Assembly (NCBI RefSeq): GCF_025399195.1
Contig: NW_026252102.1
Location: 62,001 to 126,000, forward strand
Source: Umbelopsis ramanniana AG
Taxonomy: Eukaryota; Mucoromycota; Umbelopsidomycetes; Umbelopsidales; Umbelopsidaceae
DNA length: 64,000 bases
Direction: 5' to 3'
The number at the start of each line of letters is the position of its first letter. Position 1 is the stretch's first letter. Shown here piece by piece: positions 1 to 11,735 of the stretch. Both the position numbers and the translations under genes were made by a program. The notes beneath the pieces were generated by a model, which was not told the origin of the DNA, ran no database searches, and saw only the letters and a list, made by a program, of their open reading frames with translations.

Positions 1-1
1 T

Positions 2-401
2 TACGGTACCATTAATGGAGTCATTGGCGTCATTGCAAATATCACTCAGGAATCATACGAATTACTTGAAAAACTTCAATACAATATGACCCATGTAATC
101 CATGGAGTAGGTGGTTTAAAATATGAAGAGTAAGTGTTTTTGATGACATTCCCTAGGGTAGCTTCATCCCAAATACTCACGTATAACCTTTGCTGCTTGT
201 ACCAGATGGAGGACCTTTTATAACGATCAACGAACTGGCGAGTGTCGTAACTTCATTGACGGCGATCTCATCGAGACCTTTTTGGATTTCAACTCAGACC
301 AAATGCAACTGGTTGTCGATGGCTCCAAATGGGGTACCCCACTTGAAACTAGCGTTGAAGATGTGATCAGGCTGGTTGAAATAATGGTGCGAATACATTA
401 A
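2..401 (+). CDS. DDB1: DDB1, C-terminal end (partial at left edge)
   Basis: Last part of a UV-damaged DNA-binding protein 1 homologue, the beta-propeller adaptor of CUL4 ubiquitin ligases, which acts in nucleotide-excision repair and chromatin-linked protein turnover. Two exons are visible: 2-129, an intron 130-205 (GTAAGT...CCAG), then 206-401 ending in TAA. The translation starts YGTINGVIGVI and contains the diagnostic C-terminal DDB1 pieces W-R-x-F, then FIDGDLIETFLD, and ends VEIMVRIH, as in animal DDB1 (...VVEELTRIH). About 108 residues of a protein that is normally about 1,100 long are inside the window; the rest lies to the left. The family call rests on the match over this whole segment and is firm. 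Confidence 0.93.
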
Positions 402-635
402 AATTGTACCAGACCAACCATACATTGCGTGTACCAAAGAAAAAAAAAAAGAGAAGAAACTTATTCCGAGCCATTTTATGTTTATAACCTAACACGTTAG
501 AAAAGCAGGATCATTTGTCAATTTTCATTAAACAGTGTAAAATGTTATAATTACAAAGCATGAGGCATGTACTTTTTATTTAACGACTGCATAAGCAGGA
601 AGAAAGTCGAACGGTCAGCAACATACTACAATGGA

Positions 636-2712
636 TCACCTTCTCTTCTTTCTATCATCCTCATCTATATCATCTTCATTTCCTCGCTTTCCTTTCTTTG
701 CTTTGTTCAAGAAGGTGTCGAGACCGAACACATCGCCTTCAGGTTTTTTCTTCTGCGCAGCTGACAATTGTTCCTTTTCGAACTCGACAGGCCCGCTGCC
801 CCGAACATCTTGGCCACCATCTGTGCCTTTGAATCCACGGTTTCCAAGTCCAAACTTGTCTTGACCGATGGCTTCTTCCAGTTGTTCAGCGTTAGCGTAA
901 TCATTGTCAGCTCCCATTTTGGGACGGTAGATTGAAGAAGATCCGCCAGCAAACAGTTTCTTGTCGTAAAGATTGTATGCTACAAACAACAAATTGTCAA
1001 GGTTAGGCCAATGCCATACTTACTATCAGTCATATTGAAAAAGGCGTTACCTTCATCATCACCACCACGGAAGCCAGAGCTGATACCCTCAGATTGATTG
1101 AAGAGTCGAGAATCAAACATGCTTTCCTTGCTCATAGTTGGTTTGGCCAAACCAAGTGCGATCTTCTCTGAGATATCACGGCCTTGTTCTCTATTGCACG
1201 TATACATGGTAAGCAAGAGTTCATTAAAACCTGATATGTTTTACCGCTTCTTTACCTGGCCAAATGCTTCGCTCGGGCCTCAGTGCCCATCTTGCTCATA
1301 CGCAATTCACGTTCTCGTTGCTTTTGTCTCTCTCTTCGGAGCTCCTCACGTTCTCTGACCTTTTGTGCATCATCCCCTTCATCTTCGCTTGCTTCACTAT
1401 CAGATCCACTTGATGATGCATAATCTATGTTCATGGATGCTGCAGTGGGTCTGTTTGAAGGTGCGGATGGCATAGCTGATGAACTGCCGCTTGCTGCGGA
1501 CGTCAAACCAGCTCTGTGTGAAGAGAGATCAATGTTAGACAAATTCACATTTTTTGATAGATATGCTATCACCAAGACACTGCATTTCGCGTTGCGAATA
1601 TTACCTCTCTTCTCTGGCCTTTTGAGCCAAAGCTCTCAGCTTATCCTCCTCTGACTCCTTTTGCTTTTGTGCAAGCTTTTGCTGCATCAAATTTCGTTGT
1701 CTGACTTCTTCACGAGCATGTCGGTCGGCGGCATACAGAGCTTCGGCAAACTTTGCGAAATTATCATTAATGGTCACTTCCTGAAGACCGCGTCCGTCTG
1801 CAGCAAGTCGCTTATCCAATGGAATGGTATAACCCTTGGTGTTTTTCCAGTTAGATATAGATGGCGGGATAACCCATTCTGCTTGTTCTTTGGCGGTTAA
1901 TTTACGAGGTGGAGAGTGCAAGACGGGAGCGGGTGGTGAACCTGGGCCCTTTGGAATCTTTTTGTGTTTAAATTGAGGTGGTTCCATTGGATCTACAGGA
2001 GCGTCGACCATACGGATGATGCGTTGCTTAGCGCCTGAGTTATGACCATCACCAGCACCTTGACCAGGTGTATATCGAATGTAGGTGGGTGCTTTGTTTG
2101 TATTGGCGCCGGTGTTTTGAACAATATTTTTAGGCTTTGCTGCTGATATCTTGCCGCTCACAATCTTCTCCAGAGCGGCTCGAGTCTTTTCTGCAACGCT
2201 TTGTACTTCTTCTTCGCTTGGTCTGTCCATAACCAACTTCTCAACATCGATATCCTTTCGCTCATTTAACGGGACTAAATCTTTGAATTGTGAATGGACA
2301 ACACGATCTTGACCGTGTCCTTGTCGTGCAATAGCGTCGTATTTTACTTTTCCTTCTGCATCAACTTGTAGAGTCAAAGCTCCTGCATTGGCGTTAGCTC
2401 TTCCATCCTGCTTGCGGCCCATGTCAAGTGGGTATTGTGCAATGTGAACTTCGGGGAAAGCGCCTCCATTTCCAAAATCTTCTTGAGTTCGTGGCTTGAA
2501 CCCTTGTCTTTGGCCATAGGGAGGTATTTCGTGACCTGCTCTCTGGCTGATCAATTGATTGAATTGCTGTTCATTTTTGTTGGTCTGCTTTGGCCGATCA
2601 ATCTGCTTTTGTGGTTTTGGAAGTAAACTATAGAAGAATGGATGTTTAGCATTGTTATTTAAACCTTTTCAAAACATGGTTCATGGGAGACGCACCTTGA
2701 CAAAGTAGCCAT
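636..2712 (-). CDS. SNW1: SNW-domain splicing factor SNW1/SKIP/Prp45
   Basis: Spliceosomal and transcriptional co-regulator (SKIP in animals, Prp45 in yeast), a core component of activated spliceosomes. Exons on the minus strand: 2712-2696, 2627-1605, 1513-1256, 1190-1024 and 979-636, giving 602 aa (human 536). The start MATLSSLLPKP fits the family (human MALTSFLPAP). The SNW domain carries the signature P-S-I-S-N-W-K-N near residue 240, preceded by PPYG and YIRYTP-type segments. The C-terminal third is charged and coiled, then Y-N-L-Y-D and IYRPK, and the protein ends in a basic KKRR tail. The first coding exon is only 17 nt. The gene is divergent from the RhoGEF gene with about 250 nt between the start codons. 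Confidence 0.95.
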
Positions 2713-2960
2713 CTTTACCTCTTAAAAAGATGTTCGAGAGGGCAACTGGATTTTTTTAAAAAGCTACCGAGCGCAAAGCTTGGTGATTTCCAAAGTGATG
2801 TCATCAAAACAAAGTTGAAATTAAAATGTACCATAAAATTACCTTTCGGATTTTCATCCGAAAGCTGAACACAAGGTCGCTCGGCAAGCCCACCTTTGTT
2901 TAGCGTTGCTTTAATGTCGTCTTGACAATTAACTAGTTGCGATTAACTCAATCTAGTCTA

Positions 2961-5900
2961 ATGTCGCTCTCTTACGATTTCCAGGTTCGAAAAGTTCATA
3001 CTACCCTTCTGGATCTACGTCTTTATTTTATCTCATCTTGTTACCCCTAGATCCTACGATCAAGTCTCGGAGAAAGTGGCTACGTATACAAGTGTAAACC
3101 GCTCCAGAACATAATTATTAGTCAAAATAGAGGACAAGAAAGCTTTTCCAATGCCCAACCACTAGTATGTTTTAAAGCAGCGATAATTGATACTCAACCC
3201 TACTCCCGATTCACCTGTTTTTTTTATAATCTAGTGCCAACACTACGACGTCGTTGTAAGCGATAGATGTTTGACAGCACCCACTCGTAAGTTACGCTGA
3301 GCCCTCAAATTTTACACTGCAATTGGCTCTAACTTCTTTTTATAGACGAAGATCGGCAGCAGTATCAAGCTCTTGTCAACAATATCGGTGACTCGGCAGT
3401 TCACGGCCCTTATAGCTTCAAGACCGATCGAGTAACCATCGATCCATGTGCATTGCCCACGGAGTTCGTCGCTGACGAGGAACGACGCGATAGCCTCGTG
3501 GACGAGCTTATTACAACTGAGGAGAACTATGTCTCAAATATGACTGCCTTTTGTGATATTATAGTCAAACCCCTGCGTCTCCGTGCAAAGAATAGTAAGA
3601 ACCTGATCATAGGACTTTATCAATGCAACACTATTTTCAACAACGTGGAGCAGATTCTGGAAGTCAACAAAAGTTTTCTGAGCGAGTTGCTGATCTGGAG
3701 ATCCACACGAGAAGCAGTGTTTGGAGATATTTGTGCAAAGTACTTGTATCACATGGAATGCTATACCAAATTCTTGCAAGGTGTTGACGCCGCCCAAGAA
3801 ATTAACGCTCAGGAACACAAAACCAACTACAACTACAGACTCTTCCTTCAATCTGCCACCCAAAACACCCGTCTTGGCGGTCATACTCTCTATAGCATGC
3901 TTGCTCAGCCCGGCCAACGCATAACCAGATACACCATGTTGTTGACCAAGATACTCAAACACACCGACCCATCCGATAAAAACCATGCATCATTGATTGC
4001 TGCTTTGAAAAAGGCTGACGAGATCGCAACTCTGGCAGATGACTCTCCAACGAAACTTGCCAAAGTTTTTTTCAATATGCATCGCTCCATATTGAATTGC
4101 CCCGTAAGCTCTTATCCTTTATAGATTATGCACCAAACTGTTCATATTTAGTCTTACGCATGCATTTCATAGCCTACATTGATCAGCCAAAGTCGAACAT
4201 TGGTATCTCATCTGGATGCAGTTGAACTGGACCCCGCAACGTTACGACCCCAGCGACCTGTTACGATCTTCCTGCTTACCGACAAGCTGATGATCGTTCG
4301 ACGTCCTGCATACGCAGTCCGAGGCTTGGATCTATGTGGGCTCGGAAACGAATCTCCTGCATTCGAATCGGTGTTGTTAAAGAAATTGGAAAAGAATACG
4401 CTCAAATCGGAAAAACAGCTCAAATTTAAAGACTGGATCAATCTTGGAGATGTCGAAATACTCCAAGGCAATCAAGGTAATTGTCTATAGATACCAACAT
4501 CATCTGGTTTTTTTCTTCTAAGTTGAGCATCACAGATATCTTGTCTTCGTTCGCAATCCGAGTACGCCGAAAAGAGTTGACTAGAAGCAATCCTAGTTCA
4601 CCGTCCGCTACTCAGGATTCTTCAACCTACTTTACCGAGCAGCCTACCCGGCTGTACGCAGTCAGTATGAGCGAAGTCAATTTCAGCACGGTTGCTAATA
4701 ATCAAGATAGCGTTCAATCCAAAAGTACCTTTGTCAAACATTTCGGTCGATCCAAAGCCAGTGTACAACGATGCGATGCAGTAGCAGCTACGTATCATCG
4801 AGAATGGAATGGATGCAATGTTTACAGTAACATCTATTCCTTTGACCAATACCCTCTTGCTACTCATAAGGTAACTTGATTTCCTTTAACCTATTCATCT
4901 TGGAGGTTAAAATTCTCTACTAACTTCAACATCTTTGCTTCATAGAATAATTTATGCATTATATACGTAACTCATCTATCTGAGAAAGACATCCGCTGCA
5001 TCACCGATATTCCTGGAGGCCCACAGATCCTAGTCATGGTCGAACCGCTTAGCAACGATTGCTATAAATTATGGATGCGCAGCAAAACATTCTTCAAACA
5101 CACGATAGATGATGAGAGCAGCCACAAGTCTCAAAGCTACTATTTTCGGGATGTGTTATTTACAAATTGTAAGTAAGATTCTTAGCTATTGTCTTCTTGA
5201 CAAGTACAAAGCCTTACCCACCATGATAGTGTTATATTGGAGCATGAAAGCCAGCAATGCATACAGAGCTGCGTCGGATGCCCAGCCTGCCCTTCGAAGG
5301 CGAAATAGTAAAAGCATTACCGTTTCGCAAACCCTGTCCTCTAGCAGGTTTTTAAGTGCGGCATCTTCCTATTTGCCGATAGCAACAGCGTCATTGAGTA
5401 CTTCGCGACCACGACCTAAAAGCACCATTTCTAACAGCGATATAGCCAAATCCATAGAATCGCGTCTGACGCGAAGGAACTCTTACGCCAGCACTGTCAA
5501 TTCCAAAACTTCAGCAGATTCGGTTATTTCGTTAAGAAGTAACAATTCCGATATAGATGAGTCCATGGAGTCAAGCGGCATAAGTGCTACCTCCAATGCT
5601 ATATTTGAAGGCGACTTTGAATTTGACGAAGGTATCATCCTAACCTCCAATCCGGCTTTAGCGGGCAGCATGCGAGATACCACCAGCGACAACATCAGTC
5701 TACAAACAAGTATCACTCGGCGCCAGCGCCCAAAAAGCCTTTCTTTTCACTTGCCCAATGTTGATGCCCACGGAGAACTATTATCTCGTTCCATACCGGA
5801 CAACGGCCTACCTGTACGACCCACGAGTCGAGGGAGCATGTCTTCCAGTATTCATTCTTCTGAACCAGGGAGCATATTCTCGACGATCAATAGTCGAACC

Positions 5901-6497
5901 AGCACATTATCAACCACCAGCAGCAGTAGTGGTATGAAGAAACGAGACAACATTGAGCAAAAGGTGTCCCAAATGGTACAATGGATGCAACACCGACAAG
6001 CGGCATCAATAATGGAGACGAGGATATCAACGATGGAAAAGACCATGGCCGAGGCAGATACGCTTAAACTGGATATTTCATCGCGCTGGGAACACTTGCT
6101 AGCCTCTTATGAGGAACTTAGGTTCACGCAAAATGAACTAATCAAAAAAGTAAAAGAGAAGGATGTGGAAATTGATGTTATCCAGTCAATGTACCAAGAT
6201 GCCATTGACGAGAATCAAATCTTATATCAAACCTTCAATGAAGAACTGGAGCAGCTTCTCAAGATCAATGAAAAGAACGGTCTACTCATGGATCATCGAC
6301 CAGCGCACCCAACTCCTGAAGATCAGATAAAGAGGAAATTGAAAGCAGCGGTCAAGGAACGGAATAGTTGGCAACACCTCGCCAGGTATGCTACGAAAGT
6401 ATTCTTACTGTAGGGATTAATCTGCCATTTCTAACCATGTCTTTTCAGTGATCTCGAAAAAGAACTTTTTATCCTCAAATCCAACCTTCAAACTTAG
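2961..6497 (+). CDS. Rho guanine nucleotide exchange factor (DH-PH, C-terminal coiled coil)
   Basis: Predicted activator of Rho/Cdc42-type GTPases. Proposed exons: 2961-2984, 3235-3286, 3346-4103, 4173-4476, 4536-4870, 4946-5168, 5230-6385 and 6449-6497, giving 966 aa with all phases consistent. The DH domain spans about residues 65-250 (DELITTEENYVSNM at its start, later PGQRITRYTMLLTKILKHT, the conserved CR3 helix). A PH-like region follows (RPVTIFLLTDKLMIVRR ... WINLGDVEI). The middle is Ser/Thr-rich and low complexity, and residues about 800-930 look coiled coil (MVQWMQHRQA, then E/K/Q-rich heptads). The weak spot is exon 1: its donor GTTCGA is poor and the next intron is 250 nt, so the true start may differ. 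No one-to-one orthologue recognised. Confidence 0.85.
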
Positions 6498-6820
6498 CAT
6501 CAAGACTTGCGATACCATGGCATCTTGATCTACACATCATACCAAACACCTTTGCTATGCGCATAAGTTATACCCACATCAACTTATATCCACTACACTG
6601 TGTTAATCAGGCATGTGATCCAGTTCATTCATTCTTACCCCCGCTGGATCACTTATTTATGGATCTATAAATGTATTTTTTTTTTCTCTTTTTTTACTTT
6701 TACTTTTTCTTTTGACTCGTGCCTATACACAACATGTACTGTATCTGTGAAACAACCTGTTCAACAGTAGTACCACTACTGTCAATTACTATGCTGTCAT
6801 ATTAAAATTTTATCCATCTC

Positions 6821-7393
6821 TCACTGTCTTGAAACGACTTGAATGTTGTGCTTCTTCTGGAAAGCAATGAAATCTTCCTCCTTTCGCTTATAGGTTTGCA
6901 GCAAGGATGAAATAACTTGTTGGATCTAAAGAGAATTTGGTTTGCGGGGCTTATTAATCACTATCCTCGGGTGTACTCTCCCACTTCTTCCACTTACGCC
7001 ATCAAAGTTGGTTTGGAGAGCTGGCAATACGTCCTTCACAGTTCGTTCGACCAAAACACCACCAACCATTCTGAAGCACTTGCGGTCAGCCTCAAGTGGG
7101 GATATACTGTCAATGACAAGTCTATACGAATACACAGTAAGCCAATAGTTCCTTCATGATACATATTTTAAGTTCCTGGGTTCCTTACTTGTGTTCTTCG
7201 ACTTCAGATTCCAATTCTCCAATCTTGGATGCTATAGATTGAAGTTCGGACTTGAACTGATTGTACTGAAAGTAGCCGTACGCGTAATCAATAATCTAGC
7301 TCTGACAAGGTAAAAACATGCATCGAGATTGATCTGTACCTGGTTCGTGATATCGGCTTCACTTAATTTCTTGTTCGCTGAACTGCTGGACAT
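6821..7393 (-). CDS. PFD2: Prefoldin subunit 2
   Basis: Beta-type subunit of the hexameric prefoldin co-chaperone that hands unfolded actin and tubulin to the CCT chaperonin in the cytosol. Four exons: 7393-7340, 7265-7189, 7121-6998 and 6925-6821, encoding 119 aa. The central segment CFRMVGGVLVERTVKDVLPAL is nearly identical to animal PFDN2. It is flanked by two heptad-rich helices (from YNQFKSELQ and to QTYKRKEEDFIAFQKKHNI), the normal two-helix/two-hairpin layout of a beta prefoldin. The C-terminus is shorter than the human protein (154 aa), which has a non-conserved tail. Start ATG at 7393 is the only in-frame Met upstream of the first helix. Confidence 0.95.
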
Positions 7394-8267
7394 TGTGATG
7401 GAGAGGATGTGTGACTTTGGTCCTGACAGAAACTTTCCCTTTAAGCGCGCTGTGGTCGAAATCCCGAGTGGGCCACCAGCCCACCCCTCACCAGAGCCTG
7501 TGGCTTAGCAATCCCGACCCAACCCAACTTTCATTGCCTATGGCAGATACCTTGTATCGAAGCTAGGTATGAAGCCATTAGCTTAATTTATTCTCTTTAA
7601 GACACATCATAAACATTTTTTCTTGTCTTCTATTTTCCTGCAGTTCCTATCTTCATTGTTAGGACTCTGACATCGGCCATATCGGGAACGTAATTCGCAG
7701 AAATAGCTCATTTAGCGCGCCCCTCGGCTCTTGTCTCATATTGTTTCTTCCTCTCCTTTTCCTATATCTCGATATTAATGGCCTCACCACACTCGAAACA
7801 TACATACCATTATCGAATCGTATGTCAAGCGAAACATCGTTCATGCGAACTGAATTTGGCGGTATTGCTTGGCTACGGCTCAGATGAAAATATACTGGCC
7901 TTTCCAGCTTTGCACTTGCTATAAAACTTAGATATGAATGAAGCGACTCAGGACAGCTGCCATGTGAACGATTTTTGGAGAGCAATGAACGCGTTACTAT
8001 TCCAAGGCCACTCAGACTATAGCCAGTGATGCACATGCCATAATCGCTTTATTGGTGTAGCGACGGAGAAGCTGTCAGACTATTGGTCTTCATTGATCAG
8101 ACCTCTTGTAATACGCCTAAAGATTCATGTTGGAAGCAGGAATATATCGGCCTAATAGCAAAGACGAAAGATCGACAACAAGCTGTCGAGAAAAAGTCAG
8201 TCACGCCCATGTCGGCATCCCCGCTTCAGTCGGACCAGTTTTCAACCGAATACACTGATTTGTAATA
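7394..8267. other. Intergenic region between PFD2 and CCS1
   Basis: 874 nt holding the outward promoters of the two flanking genes. A minus-strand open frame of 125 codons (8036-7659) and a plus-strand run with one internal stop (from the ATG near 7773) overlap each other. Neither shows a recognisable motif or convincing splice sites, so no gene is called. Confidence 0.4.
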
Positions 8268-9330
8268 ATGGGACAATCTTCTTCTACCATGGACACAAAC
8301 TCCACTCAGGCATCTACTCCAGCATTCAAGGTAAATAATAGTTTGGTATCTACTATCACTGCAACTTTTAAATACTCATTTGTCGTTCCTGTATTATGAC
8401 GATTTAGACGGAATTCGCGGTTGACATGACCTGTCAATCCTGCGTGGACGATATCACCAACGTTTTGAAGGAAATTCCCGGTAAGAACTCATTTCATAAA
8501 CTGTTTGGTAGAGGAAACTATCATGCTCATTCATAAATTCAACAGGTATCAAGTCGTATGACATTGACTTGAAAGAACAGCGAGTCCTGGTCGAAGGCAC
8601 AGGTAAATGATTGTTTGCGCCATGTAGCCGCACGGGTAAACTCTGACTAATGGCCAATTCATTTCCCTTCCTAGCGGCCCCATCGAAAATTTCTCGAGCG
8701 TTGAAGCAGTCTGGCCGATCAGTCATTGTCCGTGGTCAAGGTGTTGCCAATGGTGCTCATTCCGGCGCCGCTGTCTGTATCTTTGACTGTTTTAACGAAA
8801 ACCCCATGCAACTACCTGAAATTAGCAAACAAGGACTGGCAAGATTTGTCCAAATTGATAACGACACCTGTTTAATCGACGTAACCGTTCAAGGATTGGC
8901 ACCAGGAAAACATGGCATCCATATTCACGAACTAGGCGATATATCCCGAGGATGCGACTCATGTGGAGATCATTATAATCCTACCGACGTTGACCATGGT
9001 GATCAAGACAGTGGACATGTTGGTGATCTGGGCAATATTGAGGTTGAAGAAAACGGATGGGGCGACTTGGTCCTGGAATCCAAACGTGTCAAGGTTTGGG
9101 ACATCATTGGCCGAAGTATGGTCATCACTGCTGGCGAAGATGACTTGGGCAAAGGAAGCTCAAGTAAGAGTAAATGGGACGGTGCAAGTGGAGCTGGTGT
9201 CCTCTGCGGTATCGTGGCCAGAAGTGCTGGTGCTTTTGAAAATGTCAAGAAGGTCTGTGCATGCTCTGGTGCCACCTTATGGGAAGAAGCTCGCGTCAAT
9301 GAACGTGACATGAGAACAGAAGTAAACTAA
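8268..9330 (+). CDS. CCS1: Copper chaperone for superoxide dismutase
   Basis: Delivers copper to, and oxidises the disulfide of, Cu/Zn superoxide dismutase (Sod1). Exons 8268-8330, 8408-8480, 8546-8602 and 8675-9330 give 282 aa. Domain I is an Atx1-like copper-binding fold with the M-T-C-x-x-C site (DMTCQSC). Domain II is SOD-like: GIHIHELGD keeps the two strand histidines, GDHYNP the bridging histidine, and DVDHG...HVGDLGNI the zinc ligands. The fourth copper ligand is gone: GRSMVITAGEDDLG has Thr where SOD has His. Domain III carries the C-x-C transfer site (VCACSG) near the C-terminus. This three-domain order with a degenerate copper site separates it from a true SOD. Confidence 0.96.
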
Positions 9331-9433
9331 TAACCCGTGTATTGCTTCAATATATTGATATGTATAAAACCCCCCCAATATCCGTTTACAATTACAATAA
9401 GAAATTCCTTTTTAACATGACATCTAGGTTGGT

Positions 9434-9913
9434 TCATGCCACAGAGTGCCCATGTCGATGCTCTCTATCTGACGTGCAACCTTCGCACGTTCCTTTCCAA
9501 ACACTACCATCCAAATAGAATTCTTTCTTCCAGATTGGACATCTTGCCTTCAGCTCGTCGATGAGATATTCTACTGCTTGCATTGCTTCTTTCCGATGAG
9601 CGGAAGATACGGCGATAATGACACTAGCTTCACCAATTGGCACCTCACTGAGTCGATGGTAGACGAGTACATGTTGAATTTCCCATTTGTCCCTTGCTTC
9701 CATAATAATCTGCTGTAGTATCTTTTCTGCCATTGGTCCATATCCTTCGTATTCAAGTTTGAGTACCTGCTTGCCTTGAAAGTGATCTCTCGTCGTGCCG
9801 CTAAAAGTCGAAATGGCGCCTGCGCTGTCACTGGCCACAAGCTGACTAGCTTCGTCTAGTGAAGGAAGTGGATTTGTAAAAAGCTGAACAAAGGTCTTAT
9901 TTGCCGTTGACAT
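9434..9913 (-). CDS. MOCS2B: Molybdopterin synthase catalytic (large) subunit, MoaE/MOCS2B family
   Basis: Uses the thiocarboxylated small subunit to convert precursor Z (cPMP) into molybdopterin, the second step of molybdenum cofactor synthesis. Single exon, 159 aa, close to the normal 150-190 aa. Visible family features are the N-terminal GAISTFSGTTRDHF segment, LEYEGYGPMAEKIL, VYHRLSEVPIGEASV, the block SSAHRKEAMQAVEYLIDELK and the lysine-rich active-site strand PIWKKEFY. The tail is Cys/His-rich (CEGCTSDREHRHGH). The gene is divergent from the NDP-kinase gene; 156 nt separate the start codons, so one short region probably serves both promoters. The small subunit is not in this window. Confidence 0.94.
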   Translation of the reverse strand: MSTANKTFVQLFTNPLPSLDEASQLVASDSAGAISTFSGTTRDHFQGKQVLKLEYEGYGPMAEKILQQIIMEARDKWEIQHVLVYHRLSEVPIGEASVIIAVSSAHRKEAMQAVEYLIDELKARCPIWKKEFYLDGSVWKGTCEGCTSDREHRHGHSVA

Positions 9914-10069
9914 GGAGGCGATGATTATGAATGCAGGAGAGGGGACGAAAATCGGTGTTCTGACAGCGCCTGTTCAAACCCAAAAAAAAAAAGGAACGAA
10001 AAAAGTCGGTTTGCAAGATTTCATAGCTCGGTTAAAACAATCGAATTCGTACGCTGAAATCAAAATCCA

Positions 10070-10742
10070 ATGGCTGCTCGTAAGCCGTTACAATATACGC
10101 TAGCGCTACTAAAGCCAGACATTTGCGCCAATCCACTACTTCCACCAAAGATCATAGACACCATTCGTGCGCGCGAATTGAATGTTCTAGAGCAGAAGCC
10201 GCTGCTATGGAGCCAAGCCGATGCCGAAGCTTTTTACGGAGAACATCGAGGAAAGTTCTTTTTCGAACGATTGTGTGGCTATATGACAAGGTTAGTGCAA
10301 AGTTGACGTGTTTTTTTTAAGGCTATATGTAGGATTTATGATCGGCCTCTCATAATTGATACACTTTGGTTTTCGCAGTGGGCCATTTATGGCTTTGGTA
10401 CTATCTTCACCAAACGCTATCAAGGATTGGAGAGCTTTGATCGGACCCACACACCCAGTAAGGTATTGTAAATGAAGTGTGCTACATGTTGTTTTAGCGC
10501 CAATCCTTCTCACCGCCAAGCTTAGAGCCCGGATCAACGCTCCAGATACCCTCAGGGCTCTCTATGGACTGACAGACACTCGAAACTCTTTTCACGGTTC
10601 TGGTGGGTATTTCTCCTGTAGGTAATGAGTGTTCCTTGGTATCTACTAAAGATTCTTCTATTCTTCAGATTCACCTGAAAATGCCCGCCAAGAAATTGAG
10701 TTCTTCTTCAAGGACTTCCATATAGATGCTCACCAAAAGTGA
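10070..10742 (+). CDS. NME6: Nucleoside-diphosphate kinase, NME6-like
   Basis: Predicted to transfer phosphate between nucleoside tri- and diphosphates; NME6-type enzymes are mostly mitochondrial in animals. Exons: 10070-10290, 10379-10457, 10521-10602 and 10669-10742, 151 aa. The N-terminus LTLA-like LALLKPD matches the NDPK P-loop-like strand. FYGEHRGKFFFERL, GPFMALVL and GLTDTRNSFHGSDSPENA follow; the last contains the catalytic histidine (N-S-F-H-G-S-D). The order of introns and the LRARINAPDTLR segment resemble NME6 more than NME1/2. The third acceptor is taken as CCAAG/CTTAGA, because the nearby TTAG site breaks frame. Confidence 0.9.
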
Positions 10743-10939
10743 TGATGTAAATTGTACTATAAAATGCGCCTAGATTTTTATGCCTGGTACTCCTTTCCTT
10801 CGTGCCACCATCGATGTAGTTTGCTTTGTGTTCGGTAGCGTTTGGCAATTTCAACAGCCAAAAAATGTTTCAAACCTTCCATGTTATAAATTCAGCGAAA
10901 CACGACGCCGAAAGATCAAGACATTTGCCGTCAGGATTG

Positions 10940-10946
10940 TATAAAA
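10940..10946 (+). promoter_or_regulatory. TATA-box-like TATAAAA
   Basis: TATAAAA lies 31 nt upstream of the ATG at 10978. It supports transcription of the small gene candidate that follows, but it is only a sequence match. Confidence 0.3.
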
Positions 10947-10977
10947 CACTAATCAAACTTTGAATGGAATTCATACA

Positions 10978-11303
10978 ATGCTTGCCCGTGCTTTAAAATG
11001 GTCGGTCCGTCCTACAATCAAGGTTACAGCGCACCCTGTATCACAATCGATGGCTTGTGCTCATCGTCTTTTTTAAGCATGATAATATTGGGAGAATGTT
11101 AGAAACCCAGACGCAGCAGCGTTTCTTTCCGCAGCGCCATTTCAGCTCGATTACCACCCTATTGCACACCGACATTGGACTGTTTATCGTTGGTAAGTGT
11201 ATCGGAATGACATCGTATCTCAGGGCAAAGAGCATCGTCAATATGTTACACTGAACTACGCACAGGGCTGAGTGAAATGTCTAACATGATGGATGTGGAG
11301 TGA
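10978..11303 (+). CDS. Candidate small mitochondrial protein, three exons
   Basis: Not recognised. One reading gives exons 10978-11037, 11111-11192 and 11266-11303, 59 aa. The start is an amphipathic basic presequence-like stretch (MLARALKWSVRPTIK), followed by RFFPQRHFSSITTLL, which looks like a second half of a mitochondrial targeting signal, then a short hydrophobic stretch GLFIVGL. The donor at 11193 (GTAAGT) and acceptor at 11265 (CGCACAG) are good. The first intron is uncertain: donor GTATCA is weak, and a 37-nt alternative would keep more residues. A TATAAAA lies 31 nt upstream. It could equally be noise. Confidence 0.35.
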
Positions 11304-11735
11304 AGTCATGACACGGCGCGCACGTAACAGGTGCACATCATGCATTTAAAGACAAGCTGGTGCCTCTTCTTGGCTTCAGCTGGATCTGAGTTCCATTCTG
11401 GAGAATGACCCTGTCAACAGACCAGTGAATTTTTTTTTTTTTCATTATACCGGGTTTTTGACTTCAGCATTCTCAGTACGTGTTACCATGCTCAGTAAGA
11501 GAATCATCTAACAATAAACGTAGTGTAATATAAAGTACGTAAATGCTTACATTAGTTTGGTGGCCAGTACCCTTGAAAGGGAGAGAATTATATACTGGTC
11601 CCACCCACAATCATTGCAAGTCGATCGGTCGACCTTGCAAAACAAAAAAAGAATAGAGATACGCTACAACAATGCAAACTCCTCTTTCTCTTCTTCCTTT
11701 CGTCTTCGTTAATACCTCTTGTCGTTTTACACGCT
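11304..11735. other. Intergenic region upstream of the PIG-L-like gene
   Basis: 432 nt without a convincing coding frame. It holds a T12 tract near 11430 and AT-rich TATA-like stretches near 11526 and 11589 that may serve the downstream gene. Confidence 0.4.

Noticed and set aside
7659-8036. 125-codon minus-strand open frame between PFD2 and CCS1
   Set aside because: Arg/Ser-rich without motif, overlaps another open frame, no splice or promoter support.
8675-9330. Cu/Zn superoxide dismutase
   Set aside because: Copper His replaced by Thr, and flanking Atx1-like and C-x-C domains show it is the chaperone CCS.
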